Shown here piece after piece: positions 1 through 26,982 of a stretch of 64,000 nucleotides of DNA (positions are counted from its first letter, which is position 1; the number at the start of each line of letters is the position of its first letter). Under the pieces are notes generated by a model. It saw only the letters and a program-made list of their open reading frames with translations. It made no database searches and was not told where the DNA came from. The position numbers were made by a program, and so were the translations under genes. Source of the DNA: Chrysaora quinquecirrha (taxonomy: Eukaryota; Cnidaria; Scyphozoa; Semaeostomeae; Pelagiidae); NCBI GenBank assembly GCA_014526335.1, contig JACTAT010000014.1:7224393-7288392 (forward strand), read 5' to 3'.

Positions 1-744
1 AGAGCGAACGACACAAAAAGAACATAAAAAATAAGAAAGTCTCTGTTCTTCATCGTGCTTCTTTATCCTCAGATGTTTTTAACCTCTTTCATTTATCAAT
101 TGATCAGAAAATGTGCGGTAAAACGCACAAGTGAAATCACATTTGTCAAATAAACTTCCCTTCCACTTCAATATTTTTCAAAACGTCGGAGTGCAAAAAA
201 TAAATTTCGAGAAGGAGTGCGTAATGTCATGAACAACAAGAATTGGGGACTGGGTCGTAGCGGGAGAGACATACTAGATTCTGATTGGTTGTTGATCTAA
301 TGACGTATGTTATACAGGTCATCATCCTGCATCCTCAGCTGTCCTTCAGGTGTTTACTTTCAGTACAAACAGTTTTTACTTTCATTTATTTATTTTCGTA
401 AAATAAATATCATTTCGGAACAATAAATATTTTTATTGCAACCATAAACATACGTTTACAAATGTTTAATACCTATAACTAGATTTATAACAGCAACGAA
501 AAAAATCATAACATTAACAGCAGCAAAACGAAATTGCTTGCCTCATGGAAGAGCACCAGCTAATTTCCAGCAACGCGATCCACTTTCCAAGAATCGAACT
601 ACCTCTCATTAAAACGGAAAAGAAGGATAAATTGTAATACATTTTGTAGGAAGTCACCAAAATCTGTAATTTTCTTGGTCAGAATCGCGAAGCAATGCCT
701 CCTGCCTTTGTCCTTATTCGGTGTACTAGGGGGTTGACAGTAGG

Positions 745-945
745 CAGTAGGTACCTGCAGGCATGATGGTGAAGGCAGTGCCAGTCGCTAGGATCTCAGT
801 AGTGGGTTAACTAATCGAAACGTCAACCCTGACTGTATTCTGGCTGCGAGGATACCGTAGCTGGGGCTCGAACAGCGATCTCGCTGAGCTCCTGACACGA
901 CGAGCAAGCTGGAGTGGGCCACGGCGCATCAGCATCTCTTTGCCT
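745..945 (-). mobile_element. tRNA-like SINE, family A, copy 1
   Basis: Read on the minus strand, this stretch has a B-box-like GTTCGAGCCCC after a GTCAGGAGCTCAG block. It then runs to a tail containing CTACTGAGATCCTAGC and ACTGGCAC. The same ordered blocks occur on the plus strand at about 23275-23405, so the two are copies of one short retroposon. The tRNA origin is inferred from the B-box only; the A box is poorly preserved. Ends are approximate. Confidence 0.55.
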
Positions 946-1276
946 GACACCCATGAAGAAACAAGGCAATTGCAAATATAGGATATCCATGAAGATAAAG
1001 AAAAAACACAAATTTTTCTTTTCTGGGAGATTGTTTCAACGATCATGAATTACTTTAACTTTATTAAACTGGCATTTAAACTTTTGAACTAAGTAGGTAT
1101 AAAAAACTAATATATGAAAATCGTTCTCCAACTTAAATTACCTAAACAATAATGTTTTTACATAGTAAAACGATTTAACGACCATTTATTATCAACTAAC
1201 TTAACTACACATGGTTCCACTGATCTTAAATCACCAAAGCAAAGAAATAAATAACTTTGAAATTAAAGTAAAGCAG

Positions 1277-1580
1277 TGGCTAAACTAGGAGACATGTCGC
1301 GTGCGACATTGTATTCAGCGAATTTCCAAGGGTGGCTAAACATGAGAGAGTGACAACATGTCTCTACGTCGCGGAGGCAATAAATGTTTCTGTTGCCTCC
1401 CAGAAACATTTGCGTGTCTCTCGCTACAAATTTTGTCGCGCGTTACAAAGTTATCGAAGTGGCTAAATTGGGAGAGATCGAGGGGACATGTCTCCTAGAG
1501 AGAATAAAAGAGGACCACCAAAGTTACTTGAGCGAATTAGGTCTTACAAAACACGCGCGAAATGTCTCCTAGTTAAGCCA
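1277..1580. mobile_element. Palindromic MITE with terminal inverted repeats
   Basis: The left end reads TGGCTAAACTAGGAGACAT. The right end is its reverse complement with one mismatch (TGGCTTAACTAGGAGACAT read inward). A second, internal copy of the motif (GTGGCTAAATTGGGAGAGAT) occurs near 1460. It is about 304 bp with no coding potential. The superfamily is unassigned because no clear target duplication was recognised. Confidence 0.6.
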
Positions 1581-2619
1581 GGCCTTAAGTGTTGCTAACA
1601 TGATCTATATAGTAGAAGAAGGAATAATTGTTATTAACCAATAAGTCCTCCAGTGAACTAAGGAAATTATTAAAAAATACGAAATTCTACCGGACTAACA
1701 GATAGATGGTGTGCAAGGCGAGAGGGAGTACTTGATGGATTATTCCCAGTTGCGTAACCAAGTTTAGACTCCCTTAGAACTACTGGCCCCGACCAAAAAG
1801 GGCCTGCGACAAATTTTCCGTCGTTCCGTATTGTGTCCTTTTGGCTGTGCTGTGCTAAAAGGCTTCCCAAGGCGATGCCTTAAACAGTCACTCACCAGGG
1901 GGCATGTAACGTGCATCTTTCAAGTTCTAAAGGGCATGACAAAAATCTTCCTACTAATCCAAGCCCTTTCGACCAAAGAGCTCACTTTGCTTCGTCGTTC
2001 CTGCATAGGAGTCTCATCTTACTAAATTCCTACAGCCCCCAGCGTCTCTGTTGCGTCACCGATCATACCTTACTGAAAATCCTAGGTGCATTACTATAAT
2101 GCAAATACCGTGTTGCAATGCAAATTCGAACGAAACCTGCAATTTTGTGAGCTACGGCGATTGCAAATTCGAGATCCATGGCAATTTCCATGGCGCAGTA
2201 ATGTATTTGCCGTGTATGCACTACTCTTATACAAGAACAATCATACCAATTATTGCATCTTCTTTCAAAGAAGTGTGGAATATTTCTCGGAAAAACGGCC
2301 TAGCTACCTTATAAGACCAAAAAGCAGTCGCACTCGCACCTAAATATCTAGTTGTTGCTGTTTCTTAGGGCAGTTCTATCGCAAGCAATCATATATCATT
2401 GATCACAAGAGACTCGCTATGTACAGATCTTTTAATTGCTCCTTAACACTGATAGATTGTTTAAAACAGCAACAGCAAACCCCCAGTGAAAGTGGGGTAT
2501 TTATGTGACCATTCTACAGCACATCCACGGAGCAACAGGAAAACTAACTGGAATATACTTTCTACACTGATAAAACGTAATAAGAAGTTATTTATGTTTT
2601 CTGGTCCTATATAATCTTG

Positions 2620-2872
2620 GACAAAACATACTGGAACAACCTCAATAGTTTTAATATTATCTATGTAATCCCTCTTCTCCCCCGTCACAATGCTGTTTCG
2701 CACAACAGTTATCTTGCTTTACTACCAAGATTGCTTTTGGGGTAAAGGGGGGAAGCATTTGAGTTATAAAAGTAGAAAATCGATAGAATAGGCCGTATTC
2801 GTTGGAAAGAAGGCCTTGTTCCAAATATTTAGTCAAAGATTGTAGGGGTGTTAAATAAAGTTGACTTTTCTA
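2620..2872. repeat. Interspersed repeat family G, copy 1 (MITE-like)
   Basis: This shares a long collinear similarity with 51040-51285, including blocks CTTGGACAAAA, GGAACAACCTC, AATAGGCCGTAT and GGCCTTGTTCCA. The outer blocks are roughly inverted (TTGGACAAAA and GGAACAA at left, TTGTTCC and TTTAGTC at right). That fits a short non-autonomous DNA transposon. Confidence 0.5.
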
Positions 2873-3022
2873 CTCTCAAACGTCGGAATTATCTTGCAAT
2901 GAAAAGTAGTACCAAAAAATTGGTGCTTATCTATGTTAACTACGATGATTCTGCTGAAACTACTGTATATACTTTGTCATTATCTTAATATTTTAACATC
3001 TACGTTTGCATACAATCAAATG

Positions 3023-3311
3023 TTAAAGGTGCGGGCAAACCGTAAGAACATTGTTGGCCAACATGTTGGCTGAAAATAGGCCAAAATGTTCGTACGGTTT
3101 GCCATATTATCACAAAATGTTGGCGAGACATAGCAAATCTTACCAACACATCAATTTTGTTCAAATCGACGAAAATGTTGGCCAACGTTTTTTCGTCAAC
3201 AACATGTCGTTTATTAGGCCAACATCCACAGCTAACTGCGCCAACATTTTGGTCCATAATTGTTGGCGGAGATGTTGGCCAAAATGTTGGCACGGTTTGA
3301 GCCCGGCTTAA
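3023..3311. mobile_element. TTAA-flanked palindromic MITE
   Basis: The element is bounded by TTAA at 3023-3026 and 3308-3311. Imperfect inverted ends follow: GTGCGGGCAAACCGT at left and ACGGTTTGAGCCCGGC at right. Inside it are repeated TGTTGGCCAACAT-type blocks in both orientations. TTAA target duplication is typical of the piggyBac and Kolobok superfamilies, so a non-autonomous member of one of these is inferred. No transposase is present. Confidence 0.6.
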
Positions 3312-3599
3312 GCGAATGGGGTGCATTTTCATGCATGATACGAGATATGATGAAATAACTTGGTAGTTAAGGCAAGAAGTTATTATGTTTGTCGCTCAAA
3401 TTTCTTTTCTGTAATTACGGGTGACAAAAAGGTTATATCAGCCCCGTTTTTACTGTGGATAAAATCCCTCCTATTTCTTACGCTGCTCTCCTTACGATCA
3501 ATAAAGAGTAAGATTAAAGCAAGGCGCTTCTTGCCAGAGCCCAGAAAAGTCATGGTTTCATACGTTTGCAAACAGGGGAAAGGTTTAACTTGTTAGTTT

Positions 3600-3790
3600 A
3601 TTAACTATGACTGGTACCCCCTCAAAACTAATTTTTTAGCCCTCTTCTTGCTTTTCAATGTAATTGATCATTTTGCAATGATGCACTGCAGAAAGAAAGC
3701 TATTTCAAACAAAACGTTTAACAAAATCTCAGCCATTACCGAGCTGTTATTGACCAGTTGCTTATTGAAAAAATTAGTGTAGTTTATTAA
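3600..3790 (-). repeat. MITE family H fragment
   Basis: The block TGACTGGTACCCCCT and the end motif GTTGCTTATTGAAAAAA match the element at 5150-5408. The TGACTGGTACC block is in opposite orientation there. One end appears truncated or diverged. Confidence 0.45.
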
Positions 3791-4120
3791 ATAGGAAGGC
3801 TTGAAAGGTTAGCCTTCTTCAATTGGCAACCGGAAAAGATTCGAAATTTTTCTGACCTCCTTCCCCTTGCCAACAAAAATAATTCTGTACATGCGAAATT
3901 CACCCTGAAATGACCTGTACAATATGACTATTTACCATGGCTAACACCAAGCCTGCCCAAGTCGAACGTTATCTGAATTTTAAATTAGTGCCTTCCACGA
4001 AGAAAACCAGCAGCCTACCGATACACTAATACACCCTGTTTAGTATGCCACCTAACAATACTTTGTATACAATGAAAAATCATTTACCGGGGGGTTAGTG
4101 TCAAGCATTAATACTACCTT

Positions 4121-20645
<16,525 letters not shown>

Positions 20646-21330
20646 CTTTCCTTGATTTCAATAAACCTCCTTAATATATCATATCTTATAAGAATGTAAT
20701 TTTATGTGACATATGTATTTTAGAGCAAATTGGAGTGATTTCCGCCTCTGATCGTTTATAATCTGTAGCTCTTGTTTTCCAGAACCTGCACAAAATCAAA
20801 ACTTCTGAAAATCTTGCCGCATTGTTTTCATCGATCCTTCGAAGACTTCCAGAACCAGACTCTCCCCAGACCTCTTGTCAGTTTCTGCGCCTCCTCAGAG
20901 GCCAACCGAAAGTTGAGCCTTTCTTCTCTCATTACGCGTTGTGCGTTGCTCAGGGAGTTTCAACTGGCTTGCAAAAATTTCCTCGTTTTTTTTCAAGGTT
21001 AATCCTGCAAATAATAAATTCTTTCGAAAGTTTAACGTGGCATAGAACGTAACTGTTAATGAAGATAAGGACTGTCAAGTCTGATTTTCCTGTGGCCAAA
21101 GTTTAAGCAAGAAAGATCTGTGATCAATTGGGAGAACGAAAATGGCCTAAGTAAATTTGGGGAACGGAAGCTGGGTTTTCGCTGAAAACAAAGGGTCTTC
21201 GTTTAGCATTTTTTCGCCGGTGCAAGTTCTTTGTACGAACGACTGTCTTTGGAGGCTTGGCCTTTCTTAGACAAATTCAGATGGTCTGAATCTGCTCGGA
21301 ATCAAGGCAGATAAAGGAAAGAAAATTAAA
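20646..21330. promoter_or_regulatory. Shared head-to-head promoter region of PAK and POMGNT1 copy 1
   Basis: The two start codons diverge across 685 bp, with PAK reading left from 20645 and POMGNT1 right from 21331. The right half, from about 20933, is repeated upstream of POMGNT1 copy 2 from about 29688 (shared blocks CAGGGAGT, CTGGCTTGCAAAAAT, AGTTTAACGTGGCAT, TTCAGATGGTCTGA, GAATCTGCTCGGA). That part probably holds the POMGNT1 promoter and 5' UTR. No TATA box stands out. The bidirectional role is inferred from geometry. Confidence 0.5.
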
Positions 21331-24300
21331 ATGGCTGACTCGAAATGGCAACCAAATTTAAATGCAAAGCCGTTCATACCAAGTTCTGCAGCTTATGTTG
21401 TGCGATTACCATGTTGCATGCGACCACTGAAAATCAGACGGAGAGGTTATCTAGGACGCGTTATTCAAGGAGTGCTTGTTGGTGTTTTGACAATAACTGT
21501 AATTTTTAATATAGTTTTTATTATTGACAATTCAAATAAGTTGAGATCTGGTTCAAATTCTTTGCCAAATGATGGACTGGATGATGGATTTGTCGGTCAG
21601 GAATTATTACAAGAACGAAGAACCGAAAAAATGGGTAAGCATCATGTTGACATCATACTCACTGATGTGGATTCTGAAGGAGACAAGTGGCTAATCCAAG
21701 TTGTTTTTATTCCACAAAACATGTGTAACCATTGCTAATCCCAACAATAACCAGTTTGATTGCCCCACTTCAAGTCGGTAACAGGACAAGTCCACCCACT
21801 ACAGAAGTGATCCACCGTTAGACAAGTGGGCCCATCATGTGGTAGACAAGTCGGTCTGTCAGCATACACCAAATTGGCCCATTAAAATATAATAAATTGT
21901 ACACACGGTTGTACATGTACACTGTTAAAGTGGGGTATCCCCACATGTAACAAAATAACTAGTAAATAAAGTCATGGACCAACATTGTGGTGTGCTGACT
22001 TGTGGAAAGGGGTCGGCTGATTGGTAGTGGGCCAACTTGGCAGTGAACCAACTTGTCTAGAAAGCGTTACAACCTTCCCTGCCCTAACATGGTCAATTTA
22101 CAAATGGGTAGGGCAAGTTGGTGATGGGGCAAGTTGGAAATGGGACAAGTTGAATAGAAAACTGTCCAAAGTAGTCAATTTTTGTCTGCTTCGGACATTT
22201 ATACTCTGAGGAGTGTTGGAGGAAAACAGCCTTTTAAGTATGACCAACTTGGCCCACTTCCAACTCACCCCACCTCCACCTTGCCCCATTCTAAGGTCAT
22301 CTCACACAACCATGCAGGCACTAAGATAGTAAAACATAAAACATTGCACCTTATCTAAATGTTGTAGTGCTTATCAGGGCTGTTGCAGGCAGGAAGATTC
22401 TATATCTCAAATTTCCATAATCATTGCCATTCATTGAACAAGTGTATTGTCCAATCGTGTATCTTATTTTCAATGAATACAGATAAAAAAGTGCCATTAT
22501 TTTTGTAGATGACGATGGTACTATGGTGAAAATAGAAGCTAGATCTGGAAAAGACCTTGTTTATGTTGCAGTGGATGGAATCAAAGCTTATGAAAATAGT
22601 GATAAAGAAGACACTGCAAGAGGACTTCATATTGTGGTTTTGAATCAATATACTGGTGCTATGATGGCATCTAGGATTTTCGACACTTATGCATCCAAAC
22701 TAGATGGAGAAATTGTGTTGTTTCTAAATATGTTGCAAGAGGGACGAATCATAGTATTTCTAACAAAGGTATGCTTTGAAGGTGCTGTGGTCAGGGCCAT
22801 CACCAAAGGGGGGTACAGGGGGCGCTGTACCCCCAATGCTGCAAATGTTGGTACAAACAAGGTTTTGTCGACAAATGATGATATCGGTCTGGAGATTTGG
22901 GATTTCTCTTGTTCAGCATTTTTCATCAAAATGCAGAAGCTCGGTTACAATAATATATTTTTCATTAAATTAGAGCATGATACAGTACATACAGTATAAG
23001 GCTCAGTTCTGAATGAGTTGGCTGGTTCAAATGACATGTAAAATCGTTGAGAAACGATCTATGAAATGAAAAAATCAACCACAAAATGAAAACAAAAAGA
23101 AAAAGCTAGATTCCTGGAAAAGAAAAAGCTCAAAGTCTTGTTTTTAAATTGGAATTCATGTTGATTATCAGAAAAAGCATAATGAAAAATGGGTGTGGCT
23201 GCAAAAACCATGCCCTTCTGTCGGCAAATTTTTACTCTGTGCCCCCCTAAAAATGTTTTTTGCTCTGCCCCTGGCTGTGGTCTCACAGTGTAATCATGCT
23301 GTGTCAGGAGCTCAGTGTGGTTAGGGTTCAAGCCCAGCCACGGAAGCCTCAAGGGTTTAGGTTTCGATATCTAACCTACTACTGAGATCCTAGCAACTGG
23401 CACACAAAACCCCATTGTATCTTGAAAAAGCCCCACTTGAAATAAAGGAACAGCATCCTAATTTGTTTCATACACCAAAAAGAGACTCAAAAACGTTTTA
23501 TCCCATGAAGTCCCTGCTCAGGTGTTAGTACTTCCCCTTAACCCTCAGGACGATGTGTGTATGGTGAATGAGTTTGAGAAATCTCGTTTATTATCTATTA
23601 AACCTCATATTTCAGGACGAAGCTAGTTTTCAGTTGAAGAAAGCTGGTAAGAGTATCATCCGATCTTACGGTAGTAAATTCATTGATAATCTCAAGTGGA
23701 GAGACAACTGGGCATTTATAACAAAGAAGAAAAACAAATGGTTAGCAGAATCTTTAGAGAAGAGTCCAGCGTTGGATAAATGGCCTCCAGCTGTTGTTAT
23801 ACAGGCAAATGTTATACTGCCTACAAAGAAAGATGATTGTGATTATGGTGAAGGAAATGTTGGGACAAGAAGGAAGTCGTTCTGTGAAAAATATGAAGGA
23901 TATGGCAGTGTCTGTAATTGTAAGTAAATGATTGTTTTTAGAATTTTTGTGCCAAATCTTGATCTTGAAACTTTCATGCTTTTTTTCAAACGAAGACTTC
24001 AACGACGATGATGACGACGACGGGACAGGTTGCGTCCACAACTTTTACTGTGATATGGAAACTAGGATAATCACAGTCTTGAAGCCCCTGCCTTTGCTCA
24101 AAAAGCACGGCAATATATTTGAGGGAGGATAGGTGGTAATAAGTTGGTGAATCGTGAAGTCAAAAATAAGCAAGAAACGTTTTTGAAAATATCTAAGCAC
24201 ATGTTTTTTGATGTGGCTTAACATTCAAAAATTGTTTGATAAGCGAAATTCACATGCTTGACAATCAATTTTTGCTCGTTTGGACAGAGATTTACAATTA

Positions 24301-26930
24301 CAGTATCTTGCAATTATAAACTTTAAGCCATGGCCAAACCATCAATGTTTTCAAACGACTGAAATTTGTTTGTCACGCAAAATGCTTTACCACTTACGTC
24401 ACAAAACAGTGTTTTTGAACTTTTCAAAAACATCGCTCAACGAATTCTGCATAGTAATGCTCGTCAAGCAATGTTTTGTCATGAGGCTAAACGTTCAATT
24501 CAATTCAATTCAATTCAATTCAATTCAATTTTATTTGTAGAATAAAGAGCCTAAAACAATGTATAATTAATAATATAAAGACTTTATTCTACACGACCCA
24601 AGAAAAGCAAAGCTTATCTAGCTTGGGCCGTTAACAAAACAAAATAAGAAAGATACAAAATACTTAAAATAATTTTTTTTTTTTTTTTCAAACATTTCTC
24701 GATTAGCAAATTCCAAATATTTGACAAAAATGCCTGATCGTTTGGCCAGGGCCTTATCCTGCAGAAAACTCAAAACAATTAGAAAACGTGTTTACGATGA
24801 TAACTATAATTTTTCTCTTTTTCTAGGTAAGAACCCAGCTCCAATAGACTTGAAGGGCGAGCCATTGCCGAACAACCGCGTCGCGGACCTACCTGTTGCG
24901 GTAATCGCGGCAAATAGGCCGCAATATCTTTACAGAATGTTACGAGGGCTGCTAACAGTGCGTGGTGCTGATCCGAAAATGGTCACTGTTTATATCGACG
25001 GCTTTTTCGACGAGCCTGCCGCAGTTGCGAATCTGTTTAACGTAAAATCCGTTCAACATACTCCTGTTTGCAGTAAGAATTGCAGAATCGGACAGGTAAT
25101 TTAATCCAATTTCAAATTACGCATTTTTTGACTCGATATCTATTAGACTTATTAAACGAACCTCATGTTCCGCTCATGCAATCTAAGTCAAGAACTACAG
25201 CAACCTTCTGACAACAACGACAACTTCAGGTATTAGCTGCATCCTTTTACTTACCAAAACTTTCCTAACGCTAATCCTTACCCTAAACCAATCCCCCATA
25301 GCAGCTGTGTAAGAAAATTACTGAGCCAAACTTTGATCAAATTATCATCAATTTTCATTAATAAAGCTCCCAGAAAAGCTTATTTAACTTGATAGGAACT
25401 TTAATTGATTGTTATAATTTTTATTATCAATTAAGCACAAGATTGGCGAGACTTATTTTTTCCAGCATTACAAGAAGAGTTTAACTGGAACTTTTGATGC
25501 CTACCCAAAGGCAAATCATATGATCATATTGGAAGAGGATCTGGACTGCTCAAAAGATATATTTGATTATTTCAGTCAAATGCTGCCTCTTCTTGAAACA
25601 GATCCGAGCCTCTACTGCGTGTCTGCTTGGAACGACCAGGTAATGTAATAGTGATAGACATTACTTTCGTTGTTGTTTTCCCTCCTCCGCACTCCGCCAT
25701 CCTTCTTTAGAGGGCAAAGCAACAAGGTTTTGTAGTTGTTAGAGGCTGTTATGGATATTTCTGAAGTGTATGGCAAAATGCAACAAGTCTAGATATGTGA
25801 CAGTATATACAATATGCAGGACACAATAATGAATAAAAGTAAAGTTGCCGTTTTTGAGTCTACTACTAGCCTAGGGCTACTCAGTCGACTTTACACTATA
25901 CCCCTGGCCTGGATGCATTAGCATATAGCAGGGTGCAGCCACACACGGCGCTCATAACTACCAACCAGGTACCCATTTATACACCTGGGTGGAGAGAAGC
26001 ACATTTGTGTTAACAACTTGCCCAAGGTTGTTATCTCTGCAACACAAGTGGAAATACTGTGGCTCGAACCCACAACATTCTCGTTGTAAGTCCAGCACGC
26101 TAACCACTGCGCCACAGAGACCACAATACTGATGTTTCATTCTAATGTAAATATAGTGTAGTGTAGTAAAATCTAGTGTAAGTATAGCGTTGGAATCAAC
26201 ACTGAATGTGACTGAATCCTGGCTTTAAGGGATGGGTATGGATAATAATATATTGTACATTGAAAGGGTGATAGAAATAACTTGACATTGCACAACAACA
26301 ACAGCATCTAGCGAATTTGTTGGACTTATGTATTGAGTCTGATAATTCCCAGTTTGAGCGATCTCAGTATGTTTTTAGTATTGGTTTGATAAGCGATAAC
26401 TTGGAACTTAAAATGATGTGACGATTTAAAGGAAAGGCTTTATTTTGCGTGGATTGGTATGGCCTAGAATGGTATGGCCTAGAAATCTAGAAGGAAAGAA
26501 AGAAAGAAAGGAGAAAGGAAAGGAAGAAAGAAAGAAAGGGAGGTAGGTAGGAAGGAAGGAAGGAAGAAAGAAAGAAAGAGAAAGAAAGAAAGAAAGAAAG
26601 ACAGAAAAAGGAAGGAAGAAAGAAAGAAAGAAAAAGGAAGAAAGAAAGAAAGAAAGGAAGGAAGGAAGGAAGGAAGGAAGGAAGGAAGGAAGGAAGGAAG
26701 GAAGGGAAGGAAGGAAGGAAGAAAGAAAGAAAGGAAGAAAGAAAGAAAGAAAGGAAGAAAGAAAGGAAGAAAGGAAGAAAGAAAGAAAGGAAGGAAGGAA
26801 GAAAGAAGGGAAGGAAGGAAGGAAGGAAGGAAGGAAGAGGAAGAGAGGAAGGAAGAGAGGAAAGAAAGAGGGAAAGAGGAGAAAGAAAGAAAGATAGTGA
26901 GAAAGATAAAGAATAAAGGAAGAATCAATA

Positions 26931-26982
<52 letters not shown>

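Larger units (their letters stand above)
1..4120. other. Gene-free left flank, downstream of the PAK gene
   Basis: I find no convincing exon here. The PAK stop codon is at 4121-4123 on the minus strand, so sequence just below 4121 should be its 3' UTR. Candidate minus-strand polyadenylation-type signals (TTTATT on the plus strand) lie near 3595 and 3780. The rest is occupied by a SINE-like element (about 745-945), a palindromic element (1277-1580), an interspersed repeat (about 2620-2872), a TTAA-flanked MITE (3023-3311) and a MITE fragment (about 3600-3790). Positions 1-740 are AT-rich and I see nothing recognisable in them. Open frames here are short and lack family resemblance. Confidence 0.6.

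Noticed and set aside
3000..3332. Two overlapping open frames of 86 and 110 residues on opposite strands
   Set aside because: They read through a TTAA-flanked palindromic MITE; mirrored Cys/Trp-rich residues come from its inverted TGTTGGCC blocks.
26035..26124. Possible functional tRNA gene on the minus strand
   Set aside because: A and B boxes are good, but the sequence continues into a SINE body and the acceptor-stem pairing and 3' end of a tRNA are not evident.
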